This document shows positions 20,911-31,894 of a stretch of 64,000 nucleotides of DNA, piece by piece. Where the stretch lies: contig OW203993.1 in NCBI GenBank assembly GCA_934047225.1, positions 27,294,069 to 27,358,068 of the forward strand, written 5' to 3'. Within the stretch, counting starts at the first letter, position 1, and each line of letters starts with the position of its first letter. The DNA is from Ypsolopha sequella. Taxonomy: Eukaryota > Arthropoda > Insecta > Lepidoptera > Ypsolophidae. The position numbers and the translations under genes are program-made. The notes under the pieces were generated by a model. It was not told the DNA's origin and ran no database searches. It saw only the letters and a program-made list of their open reading frames with translations.

Positions 20911-22430
20911 TGGCGCGCTTCTGGAAGCTGAAGCTCAGCCACAAACGTGCTTATTCAAGCGTCTACCCATATATAGTTCAATTCAATGCCATTTTATCTG
21001 ACTTCTAATAATGTGTCGATAAAATCATGCAATGCAAACATAATTGATTCAATGCATGCAATGCACAACGTAAAAGTCAATGGCAATGCATGGAAATTTT
21101 TCAAAGGATAAGATGGCGATTGGCGTCGCGTCCGATCGTTTGCTCGATCATTAAGAAATCTAAATAAACTTACCGAGAAAGATTCGCCACTTGGATTTTG
21201 TGATGGTTGGTAGGTAGTCTTCAAACTTAAAGAATTTGACGTTTATTATATTATTTAATTATGTAATTACTTTTCTATCCTCAGTCGTCACTCACCGTCC
21301 TGCCGAAACTTTTGTCATTACCAGTGTTGCCACTAGGGATTGGAGATTTAGAACGCCGTTTCCGATATTCAATATACTCTTTGCGCCGCGCCGCGCCGGG
21401 TTGACTAAAAAGGAACGAAATTCGCCGTGAAGGAACGCAAATCAAAAATATGATACAAAAAAGAAATGTACGTTCATTTCGTGCCAATTTAGAAAAAAAA
21501 AATTATTTACTTGCTAGAATATTATTGAAAAACAACAATGTCTTCGATTTTTTACGGTCTAAGTCTTAAAAATAACCCCTAAAAGTCTCAAAAATCCGCT
21601 AGATCTAGCGACAAAGTCGCTAAAACGGCAACGCTCTTACTCGCCCAGTGCAGTGTTGCCAGTGCTATGTCCGCAAAAGTAACCCAAGACTGTCCGAAAA
21701 GTAACATTTTCACAAGAAAAATTACGCTTTTTTAAATTTTCGTATTTTAATACCTACAATATGCACAATTTCAATTTTATTTAGTACTTTTAACATTACT
21801 CAAAAATGATATCAGCATTTTTTTGTGGTTTCTTTTAATCCTGGAAAAGAAGAAATGGTACAGTAATATACAATAAATACTATAAAATTAATAAAGAAAT
21901 GTTTTTAATAATAACAATTTAAGGCGATATGTAAATGTTTTAGAATATTTTCTTCCTATACGACCTGAACTAGTTCAAATACAATTCCTACTATAGTAGC
22001 AAAAAAATTTTTTTTCGTGTTTCAGCTGAGGGGTCACTAAACATTGTTCCTGATCACTAACCAAGTCTCCAGTATGAATTCGGGTGGTTGATTAAATTTC
22101 ACCTTATATAAATAAATTTTACGTTTTATTAGGCGTGACAAATTTTTGTGCATATTTTTCCCTTTTATCGAAGGCAAAAGGATCTGAGCCCATACAGTCA
22201 GTCTTTTTCTTTACATTTGTATGACTTGTGGGGTCGTCCTTTAATCACGTGAGGTTTGAATAGGGAGGGAGGGGATCATAAAAACGTGACGATTAATCAC
22301 TATGGGTGGGAAGGGATAATTTGACAAGCACATGTATCTTTTTCGTACAAACAAAAAAATGAAATTTTATGTAATTTAAATAAAAGAATATCAACTTCCC
22401 AGTTCATTGCAAATATTGGAAAGTTGAGCT
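20911..22430. other. No recognisable gene; scattered repeat pieces
   Basis: CAGTGTTGCCA occurs twice in the same orientation (21321 and about 21653) without an inverted partner of equal quality. A 'ccaagtctccagtatgaatt' segment at about 22060 recurs at 25895. The stretch 'ggtcgtcctttaatcacgtgagg' near 22230 looks like a dispersed repeat. No gene is supported. Confidence 0.4.
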
Positions 22431-22439
22431 AATCAAGAA

Positions 22440-22652
22440 ACAAGCAGATGGCCCACCTGATTTAAAGTGGTAGGTTACGTTTGTCTTTAACAGTGCTTTA
22501 CCTCATAGGTAGGACATGCCCTTTGCGGTGTAGCACTGGACCCGCCATCCTGAGACATGAAGATGAAAAGTCTCATGTGTCTATTGGGATTTTCTAACAG
22601 CTCATTAAAAAAAACACGGTCAAGTGCGAGTCAGAATCGCGTACCTAGGGTT
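22440..22652. repeat. Two dispersed lepidopteran repeat fragments
   Basis: 'agatggcccacctgattta' (from 22446) and 'caagtgcgagtcagaatcgc' (from 22621) match, by memory, two very common lepidopteran repeat segments. The second is the outer flank of the GGGTTCCGTA repeat and is cut at GGGTTCC by the next element. Confidence 0.4.
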
Positions 22653-23018
22653 CCATCCATCCATCCATCAGCTTGTCTTCGTCCACTGTTGGACATAGGC
22701 CTTTACAAGAGAATACCACTCTTCGCGGTCCTCTTGGAAGAAATGCCCATACTCACACACGCTGGGCAGGCGGGTTGGTGAGCGCGGTGACGTTACCCTC
22801 ACACCAGTGACGCCGCTGCCCGTCACCAGTCTGTTTTATATAAATGGGCCCGGCAATTGGGGATGGATATACCGCCATCAATCGGTCCCAGGTAAGATGG
22901 GCTACCTGGTTTTGTGCCTGAGAGCTGTCCTCTTACTCTCCCCCGAATAACTTCGGGGGGGTTTGCGAGTAAGATGGTGGTACCTCCACAGTCGAGCCCG
23001 GCATCAGCTCTACCACTT
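22653..23018 (-). repeat. RTE-derived non-autonomous copy, left arm
   Basis: On the minus strand it ends with the RTE signature 'aaaggcctatgtccaacag' and an (ATGG)n tail, shown on plus as CCATCCATCCATCA at 22653. The body is non-coding and includes 'gggctcgactgtggaggtac'. It is paired in inverted orientation with 23833-24168. It is best read as a SINE-like RTE derivative. Confidence 0.7.
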
Positions 23019-23139
23019 TTCCGTATGAATGAAAAATGTGGATGAAAAATTTAAATTTCTGATTTGTTTTCGTGAATTTCTCAACCGCTATATTTTTCCT
23101 GTAATCTTTACGTAAGCACATATTACTGTGATATTTTAC

Positions 23140-23580
23140 TTATTTTTCGGTCTACTAGTTTTAGACATAAGGGGGGGAGGGCATACGTTGTTTGTAGTTT
23201 TTCGAGGATTTATCAAAGTAGGTGCAAGTAAATATAACCAAACTTTATTATTTTTACAGTCAGCTGTTTTATACCTACAATTTGATACCCATATTGTATT
23301 TTTATAAAATGTATTTTTTAATTTATTTTACTTATTTTTTCATATTTCTCATTTGTGTTCAACTTTTTTTGAATCCCTATAGTTTTAGTTTTTGTAATAG
23401 TTATAATCGATTATTTTTTTTCATATTTTTCGGGCCACCAGTTTCAGGGATAAGGGGGGGAGATACTTGTGGTTTTTCAAAGATTTCTCGAAATCAGTGC
23501 AAGAAAATATAGCTAAAGTACATATTTTTACAATCAGCAATTTAATATCTACAATTTGATATCCATATTGTATTTTAAGG
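23140..23580 (+). repeat. Two diverged ~287-bp direct repeats
   Basis: 'ttttcggtctactagtttta' (about 23143) with 'cataagggggggag' matches 'ttttcgggccaccagtttca' (about 23427) with 'gataagggggggag'. Similarity continues through 'caatttgata.ccatattgtatttt'. The two copies sit in the spacer between the inverted RTE arms. Confidence 0.65.
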
Positions 23581-23832
23581 ATTGGGCAAATTAATAATAT
23601 TTTTGTGCCAAATTTCAAGAATTTATTATCTTTAAGTGATTATAGTCGGTAGATCGATATTTGGTAAACATAACATTTGTAACAAAAATATAATATTATT
23701 TGAAATCATATTATTCTTTAGCTTTTTGTAGATAGGTCACATGTGATTTTTAATAGTAGAAATAATAATACTAAATAAAAGCTTGTGCAAATTATCACAA
23801 ACTGCTCTCGATCATATGCACGTAATTTCTAG

Positions 23833-24168
23833 AGTGGTAGAGCTTATGCCGAGCTCGACTGTAGAGGTACCACCATCTTACTCGCAAACCCCCCCGAAGT
23901 TATTCGAGGGAGAGTAAGGTAAAGCTCTCAGGCACACAACCAGGTAGCCCACCTTACCTATACTGCGACCGATTGATGGCAGTATATCCATCCCTAATTG
24001 CCGGCCTTTTATAAAACAGACTGGTGATGGGCACCGCGCTCACCAACCCGCCAGCCCAGCGTGTGTGAGTATGGGCATTTCTTCCAAGAGGACCGCCAAA
24101 AGTGACGAAATCTTGGAAAGGCCTATGTCCAGCGGTGGACAAAGACAGGCTGATGGATGGATAGATGG
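23833..24168 (+). repeat. RTE-derived non-autonomous copy, right arm
   Basis: Inverted counterpart of 22653-23018: it starts AGTGGTAGAGCTTATGCCGA and ends in a GATGGATGGATAGATGG tail at 24152-24168. It differs from the left arm by scattered substitutions and by small deletions around 24030 and 24100, so the two are separate old copies or arms of one foldback unit. Confidence 0.7.
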
Positions 24169-24180
24169 ATCCACATATTT

Positions 24181-24552
24181 TTTGTTATGTCCAGTCCAGA
24201 CCATTAACGACTGCACTGGCCTAAAAAACAAAGGGGTTGTAAGATGCCACTAAGTTTGAAACTAGCTTGACACCCTATACTATACAAATTATATAATCGA
24301 GAACAGTTTTTAAAGTGTCAAGTTAATTTTGACCTTATGGGCTTTTTTGTTTTTTTTTGTTATATTCTGCTTCCAGACCATTAACTGAGTGAATTGGACT
24401 AAAACACAAAGGGGTTGTAATGTAATATATCAACAAGGTCGAAATTAGCTTGACGGCCTAGGAATGATGTGCATATGATCAAGAACAGTTTCTCAGTTGC
24501 CAAGTGAATTTCGAATTTTTTAATGTTTTTTGTTATATTCAGCTCCCAGACT
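24181..24552 (+). repeat. ~175-bp tandem repeat, interrupted by an RTE insertion
   Basis: CAGACCATTAAC-type starts occur at about 24197, 24374 and 24547, each preceded by TTTTTTGTTAT and followed by 'aaaggggttgtaa' in complete copies. The third unit is broken at 24563 by the RTE element and resumes at 25853 (GCACTGGCCTAA). Confidence 0.75.
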
Positions 24553-24563
24553 ATTAACTGAAT

Positions 24564-25841
24564 CCATCCATCCATCAGCCTGTGTTCGTCCACTGCTGGA
24601 CATAGGCCTCTCCTATATTTCGCCACTCTTGGCGGTCCTGCATTATCCTCATCCAGCCGCTACCCGCAATCCTTCTGGTCATCGGTCCAGCGGGCAGAAG
24701 GTTGGCCTACGCTACGCTTTGCTGTACGTGGTCTCCATTCCAATGCCTTTCGGCCCCAACGGCCATCGTTTCAGCGATAAATATGGCTAGCCCACTGCCA
24801 CTTCAACTTACTAATTCGGCAGGCTATGCCGCTCACTTTTGATCTCTGACGGATTTCCTCGTTTCGAATTTTATCCATCAGAGATATCCCAAGCATAGCC
24901 TGCTCCATAGCCCGTTGAGCGACCTTAAATCGACGGCTCAAGCCCTTGGTCAGAGACCACGTTTCAGCGCCGTACATCATCACTGGAAGGACGCACTGGT
25001 TATATAATTTCGCCTTTAAGCACTGCGGTATGTATTGGTGACGTAAATATGTGACGCAACTTCCCGAATGCTGCCCATCCTTATTCTTCTGTCAGCCTCG
25101 GCGTTGAAGTTGTTTTTACCCAGCTGGATAACATGACCCAGGTAAATATATTTTTGAACAACTTCGATGCTGACATTGTCGACGGTTACTGGCCTTTGGA
25201 TGACATGACAGTTGAACATGAACTTAGTCTTCTCCAAATTCATCCGCAGGCCTACTCGTCTGGAAGAATCGCCTAGGCTGCCCAGCATTTTCTCCAGTTC
25301 TTGCAGCGATTCAGCCATTATCACGATGTCATCGGCAAACCAAAGATGTGAAATGTACTCTCCGTTCACGTTTATGCCTCGTCCATTCCAGTCCAGTGTT
25401 TTGAAGACGTCCTCCCGCGCGGCGGTAAACAGTTTTGGAGGAAAAACTTCTCCCTGTCTCACGGCCTACTGAAGGTGTATCGGCCTTGATTGTACACCCT
25501 GTACTTGGACGGATATCGTAGCGGAGTCATATAGACATTTCAGCATCTCCACGTAACGCCAGTCAACTTGGCATCGCTGCAAGGACTGCAGAACAAACCA
25601 AGTTTTAATGGAGTCGAACGCTTTCTCGTAGTCCACAAACGCTAGACATAAGGGCTGATTATACTCTTGGGTTTTCTGCATAATCTGCCTTCGCATGTGG
25701 ATGTGATCTACGGTGCTGTAGCCTTTTCGAAACCCAGCCTGCTCTGAAGGTTGGAAATCGTTGAATTGATGGGCGAGACGATTCGTGATAACTCCTGAGA
25801 ACAGTTTGTAGGTGTGGCTCAGGAGCGTGATTGGTCGATAG
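24564..25841 (-). mobile_element. 5'-truncated RTE retrotransposon with 11-bp target duplication
   Basis: ATTAACTGAAT at 24553-24563 recurs at 25842-25852, directly bounding the element. Its 3' end, at the left, has the (ATGG)n tail and 'ggacataggcct' of RTE elements. The 5' end is truncated inside the reverse transcriptase. Removal of the element restores the host repeat unit sequence, which confirms the boundaries. Confidence 0.9.
25016..25841 (-). pseudogene. RTE reverse transcriptase, partial
   Basis: Reading on the minus strand from the truncation point gives YRPITLLSHTYKLFSGVITN, EQAGFRKGYSTVDHIH, then motif A (LAFVDYEKAFDSI). A TAG stop follows, then AVRQGEVFPPKLFTAA and motif C with FADD (HLWFADDIVIMAES), then RVGLRMNLEKTKFM. 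These blocks in this order identify an RTE-clade reverse transcriptase that copies the element RNA at the target site. The first half of the domain and the endonuclease are missing. Downstream (24600-25015) the C-terminal part continues only with several frame changes and stops (MYGAETWSL…). Non-functional. Confidence 0.88.
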
Positions 25842-25894
25842 ATTAACTGAATGCACTGGCCTAATATTATTCGAATATTGCAAGCCCTATCCGT

Positions 25895-25962
25895 TATACT
25901 GATAACTTACCAAGCCTCCAGTATGAATTGGACTGGATATTAATATCATCTTGTTTTTGTTG
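25895..25962 (+). repeat. Copy of a segment also present near 22060
   Basis: 'accaagcctccagtatgaat' and the following 30 or so bases match 22055-22125 with moderate divergence and in the same orientation. The two copies bracket the whole 22.1-25.9 kb repeat cluster. Confidence 0.5.
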
Positions 25963-26319
25963 ACACAAATAATACAAAAATAAATAATTTAATACCATGG
26001 CAGAGGTAGATTTTGGCTGTCACCAATTACAGGGAGAGATAAGATTAATTGTTTATGTATGATTTATGAAATCTTAAAGCTTTTTAAATTATGATTTTAA
26101 ATATTGATTTTTAATCATTAACTTTTGGCTAACATTCTTTTCATTCTCAGATATGTCATACATTAGTTTCCTTTATTCGATAAATAAATTTTACCCACTT
26201 TTAGGGAAAAATGCATTTAATCAGCAACATTATTCGTGCTCTTATGAATGGTTAACATGAGTAAATACTCTCCAGCTACGCTCACAAGCAGACTGAGAAT
26301 GTGGTTTCTTTTTTAGTTT
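25963..26319. other. No recognisable gene
   Basis: AT-rich, with no open frame or repeat structure I can support. Confidence 0.4.
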
Positions 26320-26790
26320 AGGGTTCCGTACCCAAATTTAAAACGGGACCCTATAACTAAGACTCTGCTGTCTGTCCGTCTGTCACCAGGCTGTATCTCA
26401 TGAACCGTGATAGTTAGACAGTTGAAATTCTCAAAGATGATGTACCTATTTCTGTTGCCGCTTTAACAACAAATATTAAAAACCAGAATAAAATAAATAT
26501 TAAAGGGGGCTCCCATACAACAAACTTGTTTTTTTTTTGCTCGTTTTTGCCTAATAATATTCGTAGGTTTTTGCTGGATATTAATAACGGCAACAGGTAG
26601 AAGCTTGAAATATTCACAAAATGCTTAGTTATATATTCACTTTAAAAATAAATAATAAAATTAAAATAAGACAAATATGTAAGGGGGGCTCCCATACAAC
26701 AGACAGGATTTTTTTGCCGTTTCTATTGATAATGGTACGGAACCCTTCATGCGCGAGTCCGACTCAGACTTGGCCGGTGTTTTTTTTTTC
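26320..26790. repeat. GGGTTCCGTA-bounded interspersed repeat
   Basis: AGGGTTCCGTACC (26320-26332) and GGTACGGAACCCT (26734-26746) are inverted ends. The interior has 'ctgtctgtccgtctgtcacc' and 'gctgtatctcatgaaccgtg' and two copies of GGGGGCTCCCATACAAC (about 26505 and 26684). The outer flank is 'gcgcgagtccgactcagact', followed by a T-run. I know this as a very abundant repeat of lepidopteran genomes. The family name is not certain. Confidence 0.7.
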
Positions 26791-26807
26791 TGTTTGCGGT
26801 TTGCACT

Positions 26808-26828
26808 ACACACACACACACACACACT
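26808..26828. repeat. (AC)n microsatellite
   Basis: About ten AC dinucleotides in a row. Confidence 0.95.
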
Positions 26829-26842
26829 AGGCGTTATTCTAA

Positions 26843-28356
26843 GGCATCACGGTACGTTAAATAAAAATTGTTTGTTGACATGAACTTTTACACCTAAGCA
26901 GTAAATATAAGTACATAGGTACATACATAAAAATAGCGTAGCAAAATGTATAGTTGAATTACAGAGATTATGTAAAAGTTAAACTTTTTATTTAATTATT
27001 ACATCACGGTACCTACTTAAAATTGTAATTTTTCATACGGTTTTGTAAAAATACAATAAGCTGTAAAAATACATATAAAATATGTTAAAATTACACAAGA
27101 ATAGGTATTATATTAATTACATCTAACTGTAAAAACAGATACAACATGTAATAAATTACATATACTTCTGTAAATAAAATCTCTGGGCAGTTGTGGCACT
27201 ACATTAAGAGTCTGTAATTTTCCATATTTTTCTGTAAGCTCAGTATCTACTCACAACAATGTGAATTAACATAGCAAATGTATAATTACAGAGATTCTGT
27301 AAAAGTAAAACTTTTTATGTAATTATTACATCCCGGTACGTAAATTTACATTTATATGTAAAAAAATATACTACTGCAATTGTAATTTTTTATACGGTAT
27401 TGTATTATTACAGAATGACATGAACTTTTACAGTAAGCTATAAAAAATACATATAAAATATGTTAAAATTACACAAGACAAGGTATTAATTACATCTAAC
27501 TGTAAAAACACATATAGCATGTAATAAATTACATAATACTTTTTGTAAAATATATGGGCATGTTGGGCACTTTCTTAAGAGTCTGTAATTTTCCATATTT
27601 TTCTGTAAAATCAGTGGTTACAAAAATGTGAATTAGCATTGCAAATTTATAATTACAAAGTTTCTGTAAAATTAAAACTTTTTATGTAATTATTACATCA
27701 CGGTACCTATAATAACATTTTTGTGTAAAAAAAAATACAACTGCAATTGTAATTTTCCGTACGATTTTGTAAAAACACAGAATGATATGTATCTTTACTG
27801 TAAGCTGTAAATATAAATACAAATTATGTAAAAATTACACAAGGCAAGGTAGTAATTACATCTAATATGTAAAAACACATTTTATTTTTAAAAACTTACA
27901 TATACTTTTGTAAAGTCTATAGGTATTTTTGGCACTACCGCAAGAGTCTGTAATTTTCCTTTTTTTTCTGTAAAATCAGTGTAGGTTACAATGTAAATTG
28001 TCATAAAAAATGTCAAAGTACAGAGTTTATGTAAAAAGTAACACTTTTTGTGTAGTATTTCCATTACAACATGTAAAATTACATATACAAATAGTTTTAT
28101 TACAGATTTTATGTAGATATTACCAAATTACCATGTAAAATTACCAAATTATCAAGTAAAATCAAATAAATCTGTACATAAACAGAATAATTTTGTAAAA
28201 TATTCGAGAATTATGTGAAATTTACGCTAATTATGTAGAATTAACGAAAATTATTTAATTCTACTCATTTTTCTGTAGTTTCTCCCGATTATTCCGGTAA
28301 ATTCACATTTTTATGTAATAATTTTGCATGTAAAATTACATTTTTTCTAACAGTGT
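26843..28356. repeat. Tandem array of 330-365-bp TGTAA/TTACA-rich units
   Basis: ATTACATC.CGGTAC marks unit positions at 26998, 27325 and 27692, with degenerate copies at about 26845 and 28052; spacings are about 327, 367 and 360. Each unit repeats 'ttttgtaaaaatac', 'taaaattacacaag' and 'gagtctgtaattttcc'. The right edge is TTTTTTCTAACAGTGT (28341-28356), the exact inverse of the motif at 9657-9672. This and the 9.5-10.5 kb region therefore belong to one repeat family. Confidence 0.8.
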
Positions 28357-28500
28357 ATTGCGAAAATTTTGGGATAGTACAGTACATGGTTTGTGAAGCC
28401 TTGGCAAGTGTTATTAATTAATTAATTTTCAATGCATGTGCTCGTAAAGGCCCACTTTTTATGCATTAAAACCGAACAAAAAGTCGATTATTTTGCCTTA

Positions 28501-28700
28501 NNNNNNNNNNNNNNNNNNNNNNNNNNNNNNNNNNNNNNNNNNNNNNNNNNNNNNNNNNNNNNNNNNNNNNNNNNNNNNNNNNNNNNNNNNNNNNNNNNNN
28601 NNNNNNNNNNNNNNNNNNNNNNNNNNNNNNNNNNNNNNNNNNNNNNNNNNNNNNNNNNNNNNNNNNNNNNNNNNNNNNNNNNNNNNNNNNNNNNNNNNNN
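28501..28700. other. Assembly gap (200 N)
   Basis: Two hundred undetermined bases. The sequence on the left is unrelated to the tandem array that begins on the right, so the array's left edge lies in or at the gap. Confidence 1.
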
Positions 28701-28759
28701 GAAAGAGGTAATATTGTATGATGCACTATTTTCTTGTTGAATACATAGTGATAATAATG

Positions 28760-31490
28760 TCATGAATACATGGTAGAGGGAAAAGTAGATTGCTGCGGAG
28801 CTTGAGGAATTGCTGATGATGATGACTCAACATCAGATTGATTAAATGCTTGTTGTTGTCTTGCTTCGTCGGACTCGTTTGCAGGAAGGAGTTTTAACTT
28901 GTTAACTGGGCGTTTCAAAATATTGCCCTGAGTCTTTAACGTGACTACTCTGACATATCCATCTCTTCCTGGGTGTAGTTCCAGGACCCCTTCCCAGGAC
29001 AAATTTGCCCGGAGCCATCCTTAATGACTAACACATCGTCTACTTGCAGGTTTTTTCAGTGGGGGTTCTCCACTCGGACCTAATCTGCAGTTGCTGTAGA
29101 TACTCAGATGACCAACTTTTCCAGAACTGCTTGTTCATTGCTTGCACAAGTTGCCATCGTTTTCCCAAATTAATTGATTCTGTGTCTGTTTGCGGTCTTG
29201 ATAATAATGATCCTCCTACCAGAAAATGTCCAGGTGTAAGGCAATCGTCATCTGTGCTCTCCGTTAATGCGCATAACGGTCTTGAATTGAGACATGCTTC
29301 AACCTGACAGAGATGAGTGGTAAATTCTTCAAAGGTCAGTTTTTTGTTCGCCTAAAACTCGCTTCAAATGTCGCTTCAGGCTCTTCACTGCTGATTCCCA
29401 AATCCCACCTGCATTACAGTGAGCAGGGCAATTGAAGTGCCAAACTATGTTCATTTCTTAAAATTTTGCTGAATAGGTCCTTTATCTAGACTTTGATTGA
29501 TTTCTTGCCGTGCCGTTATCAGAATACATGTTCAGTGGCGTAGCCCTACGTGCACGGAATCTGTGAAATGCTGCTAACGCAGTACAACTTAGGTCGGATA
29601 CGAGTTCTAAATGTACGGCTTTCGTGGCCAGACATACGAAAACAACAACGTATCCTTTAATGTTCTAATGCCTCGTCCTTTGTTGGTTTTCAAGTGCACA
29701 TGCCCCGTGAAGTCAAACACCGCAATGTGTAAATGGCCTTGAACGTGTGACTCTTGGCTGTGGCAAATCAGCCACGATTTGTTGCTGTGTTTTTTCGCTG
29801 CTTGCTCGTCGACATACTACACATTGTCTTAACTGTCTTTTAACAGTACGGATACCGCTTATAATCCAAAATTTGTCTCTGATATAGGTGAGTGTAAGTT
29901 TTGGACCTCCGTGCAGTGTCGTCATATATGCTTGCCTAATAATCAACTCAATCAGTCGACTATGGCTTGATAAATGATTGGATGTTTAGCTGCGATGCTG
30001 ATATTTGAGTGTTTGAGCCGACCGCCCACTCTCAAAATGCCTTGTTCATCTAGAAACGGATTCAGGCATGCTAAATTGCTCTTTGTTTGTACACGCCCCT
30101 TTTTCATGATTCTATTTATATCTTCTTAAAACTCGTCAGTTTGATAGTGTTTTATAATTAAATTGAACGCGTTGTTTATTTCTGTAGCACGCGACAATTA
30201 AGCTTTCGCTGCATTTTGCTTATCGGAAAAGTTTGTAATATACCGTGTCATACAAGCCATTACTTTTGCGACAAACCGTAATTGAGCTGTGTTCATACAT
30301 GAGCTGTTTAATGATAATCGGATTGAATTCCGATTTCTTGATTTCACCAGATGATGCTTCTGTTTGCTTGTTTGCGACGCCAACAATGGTCGTTTGTTTT
30401 TTGCTCTCTATGGTGGGTTCTGGGTACTTGATATCCGGAATGGGTTCATCATTGCATAGCCAGTCTGGTCCTTGCCACCCACAGAGAACGCTCTGATAGT
30501 TGTTTGTAGTCAGTCCTCGGGAAGCACAGTCAGCTGCATTTTCTTCTGACCTAACGTGGTGACAGTTTGATGCTGGAATGATTTGTTTAATGTTCTGCAC
30601 TCTGTTAGCTACAAATTGCTTCCATCTAGAGACATCTCCCTGTAACCAACCTAAGGACTATCATAGCGTCGGTCCATGCATATACTTTGCATTGCTCCAT
30701 AGGTAGCGTCTCTATAACTTTTTTCATGAGCTGTGATAACAGATTTGCACTACAGAGCTCGGGGGGGAAACTTGTTTGTTTAAGGGCGCTAATTTTGTTT
30801 TAGCTGCCACCAGACTTGATTTAAGCTCGCCTTTATTATTCTTCGTTACTACATAGATAGTGCAAGCATAGCATTTTGGTGTCGCGTCACAGAAGCCGTG
30901 TAGTTGATATTGTTGACTAGTATTTCCATAATGTTCAAAACCTGGCTTCATAGGCAACCCGATAGTCTCTTTGTGGTTGCTTGATAAAAATCTTCGCAAT
31001 ATTGTTCCTGCTCATTCATGACAGATGATGTACTCTCAACATCCTCCATCTCAAAGAATCTTGATATCTCCGATAAATCATTTATAACAACACAGCAGTT
31101 GAAATTTTTCACGTATCCTGATAAAATCCATCCTAATTTAGTTTTCTGTGCTATTGGAGCCTGCGCTGGACCCTTGATCAGTCCACTCATAATAATGTCC
31201 GAGTAAACGCTCGCGTCCAACAGTATGTCAATTGGCTTAGAGACATTATACTTCGGGTCTGCTAATTCGATATTCTGAAGATGATGCCATGTTTGTTTAT
31301 TAAAACTCATAGTCGGTAAATTGTTATTTCTAACTTTTGATAATACTAGAGCTTGTGTGGTAAAATTATAATCTTCGTAAATGGATAGACATTCCATGGT
31401 TACCAAACCTTTGCTTTGCTTGGTTCCCGTACCAATGCCTGATACTGATGCGTGATAAGGACTTCGCTTCAAACCTAACATCTGAGCCAA
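28760..31490 (-). pseudogene. BEL/Pao pol relic, copy 1 (single-base insertions throughout)
   Basis: Same gene as 42078-44799, described there. This copy carries about 18 extra single bases between 28.7 and 33.6 kb, mostly lengthened homopolymers (for example ACCCC for ACCC near 28985 and TTTTTT for TTTT near 29051). These break the frames further than in the other copies. The pattern looks like uncorrected sequencing error next to the gap rather than biological decay. Confidence 0.85.
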
Positions 31491-31499
31491 AACTACAAT

Positions 31500-31710
31500 T
31501 TTCGTTTCTCTGTCTGTCTTTCTGTGTCTCTGTCCGTCTTACTGTCTCTCTGTTCCGTTTTAAATTTAGAACCACTCAACAGATTTGGATGCGCTTTCTT
31601 CATTATTACAGTAAAATAAAGGCTATAAGAGTATTGATAAAAAAAACATCAAGCTAAAAACGGGGCAAAGATTGAATAATCGCGAACGGGCCCGCGAGCG
31701 AAAGGCTAGT
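31500..31710 (+). mobile_element. Helitron-like (Lep1-type) 3' end, copy 1
   Basis: The segment ends CGGGCCCGCGAGCG…GGCTAGT, a short GC-rich hairpin followed by CTAGT, as expected for a Helitron 3' terminus (CTRR preceded by a hairpin). Upstream 'ccactcaacagatttggatg' is familiar from lepidopteran Helitron-like repeats. Immediately downstream, 'ctatctatactagtaatatt' resembles a Lep1 5' start, so two elements may lie head to tail. No Rep/helicase is present. It directly abuts the N-terminal end of the BEL relic. Confidence 0.5.
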
Positions 31711-31824
31711 CTATCTATACTAGTAATATTATTAAAAAGGTCGTTTCTATATTGAATATTTTAGTAACATTATAAATGAAATGGGTTTGTTAACTTGTTG
31801 TACCTTCTGCCTCTCTCAAAATAT

Positions 31825-31894
31825 AAACTACTTGTTTCCGCAGGGGAGGGGGGGACCCCCTGAACCCCTCCCCCCCTGCGAAAACAAGTAGTTT
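31825..31894. repeat. G/C-rich hairpin, copy 1
   Basis: The arms 31825-31852 (AAACTACTTGTTTCCGCAGG, then a G-run) and 31865-31894 (a C-run, then CCTGCGAAAACAAGTAGTTT) pair almost fully around a short loop. It is a small foldback with a G-tract stem. Identical copies sit in the other two units. Confidence 0.85.

Noticed and set aside
21321..21690. hAT element between two CAGTGTTGCCA motifs
   Set aside because: The motifs are in direct, not inverted, orientation, and no matching 8-bp duplication was found around the imperfect CGGCAACGCTC candidate end.
28432..28763. Coding frames across the N run
   Set aside because: They are open only because undetermined bases hide stops.
29044..29307. Plus-strand frames over the BEL region (also 42341-42622, 43199-43441, 55641-55922 and similar)
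   Set aside because: All are antisense to recognisable BEL pol domains on the minus strand.
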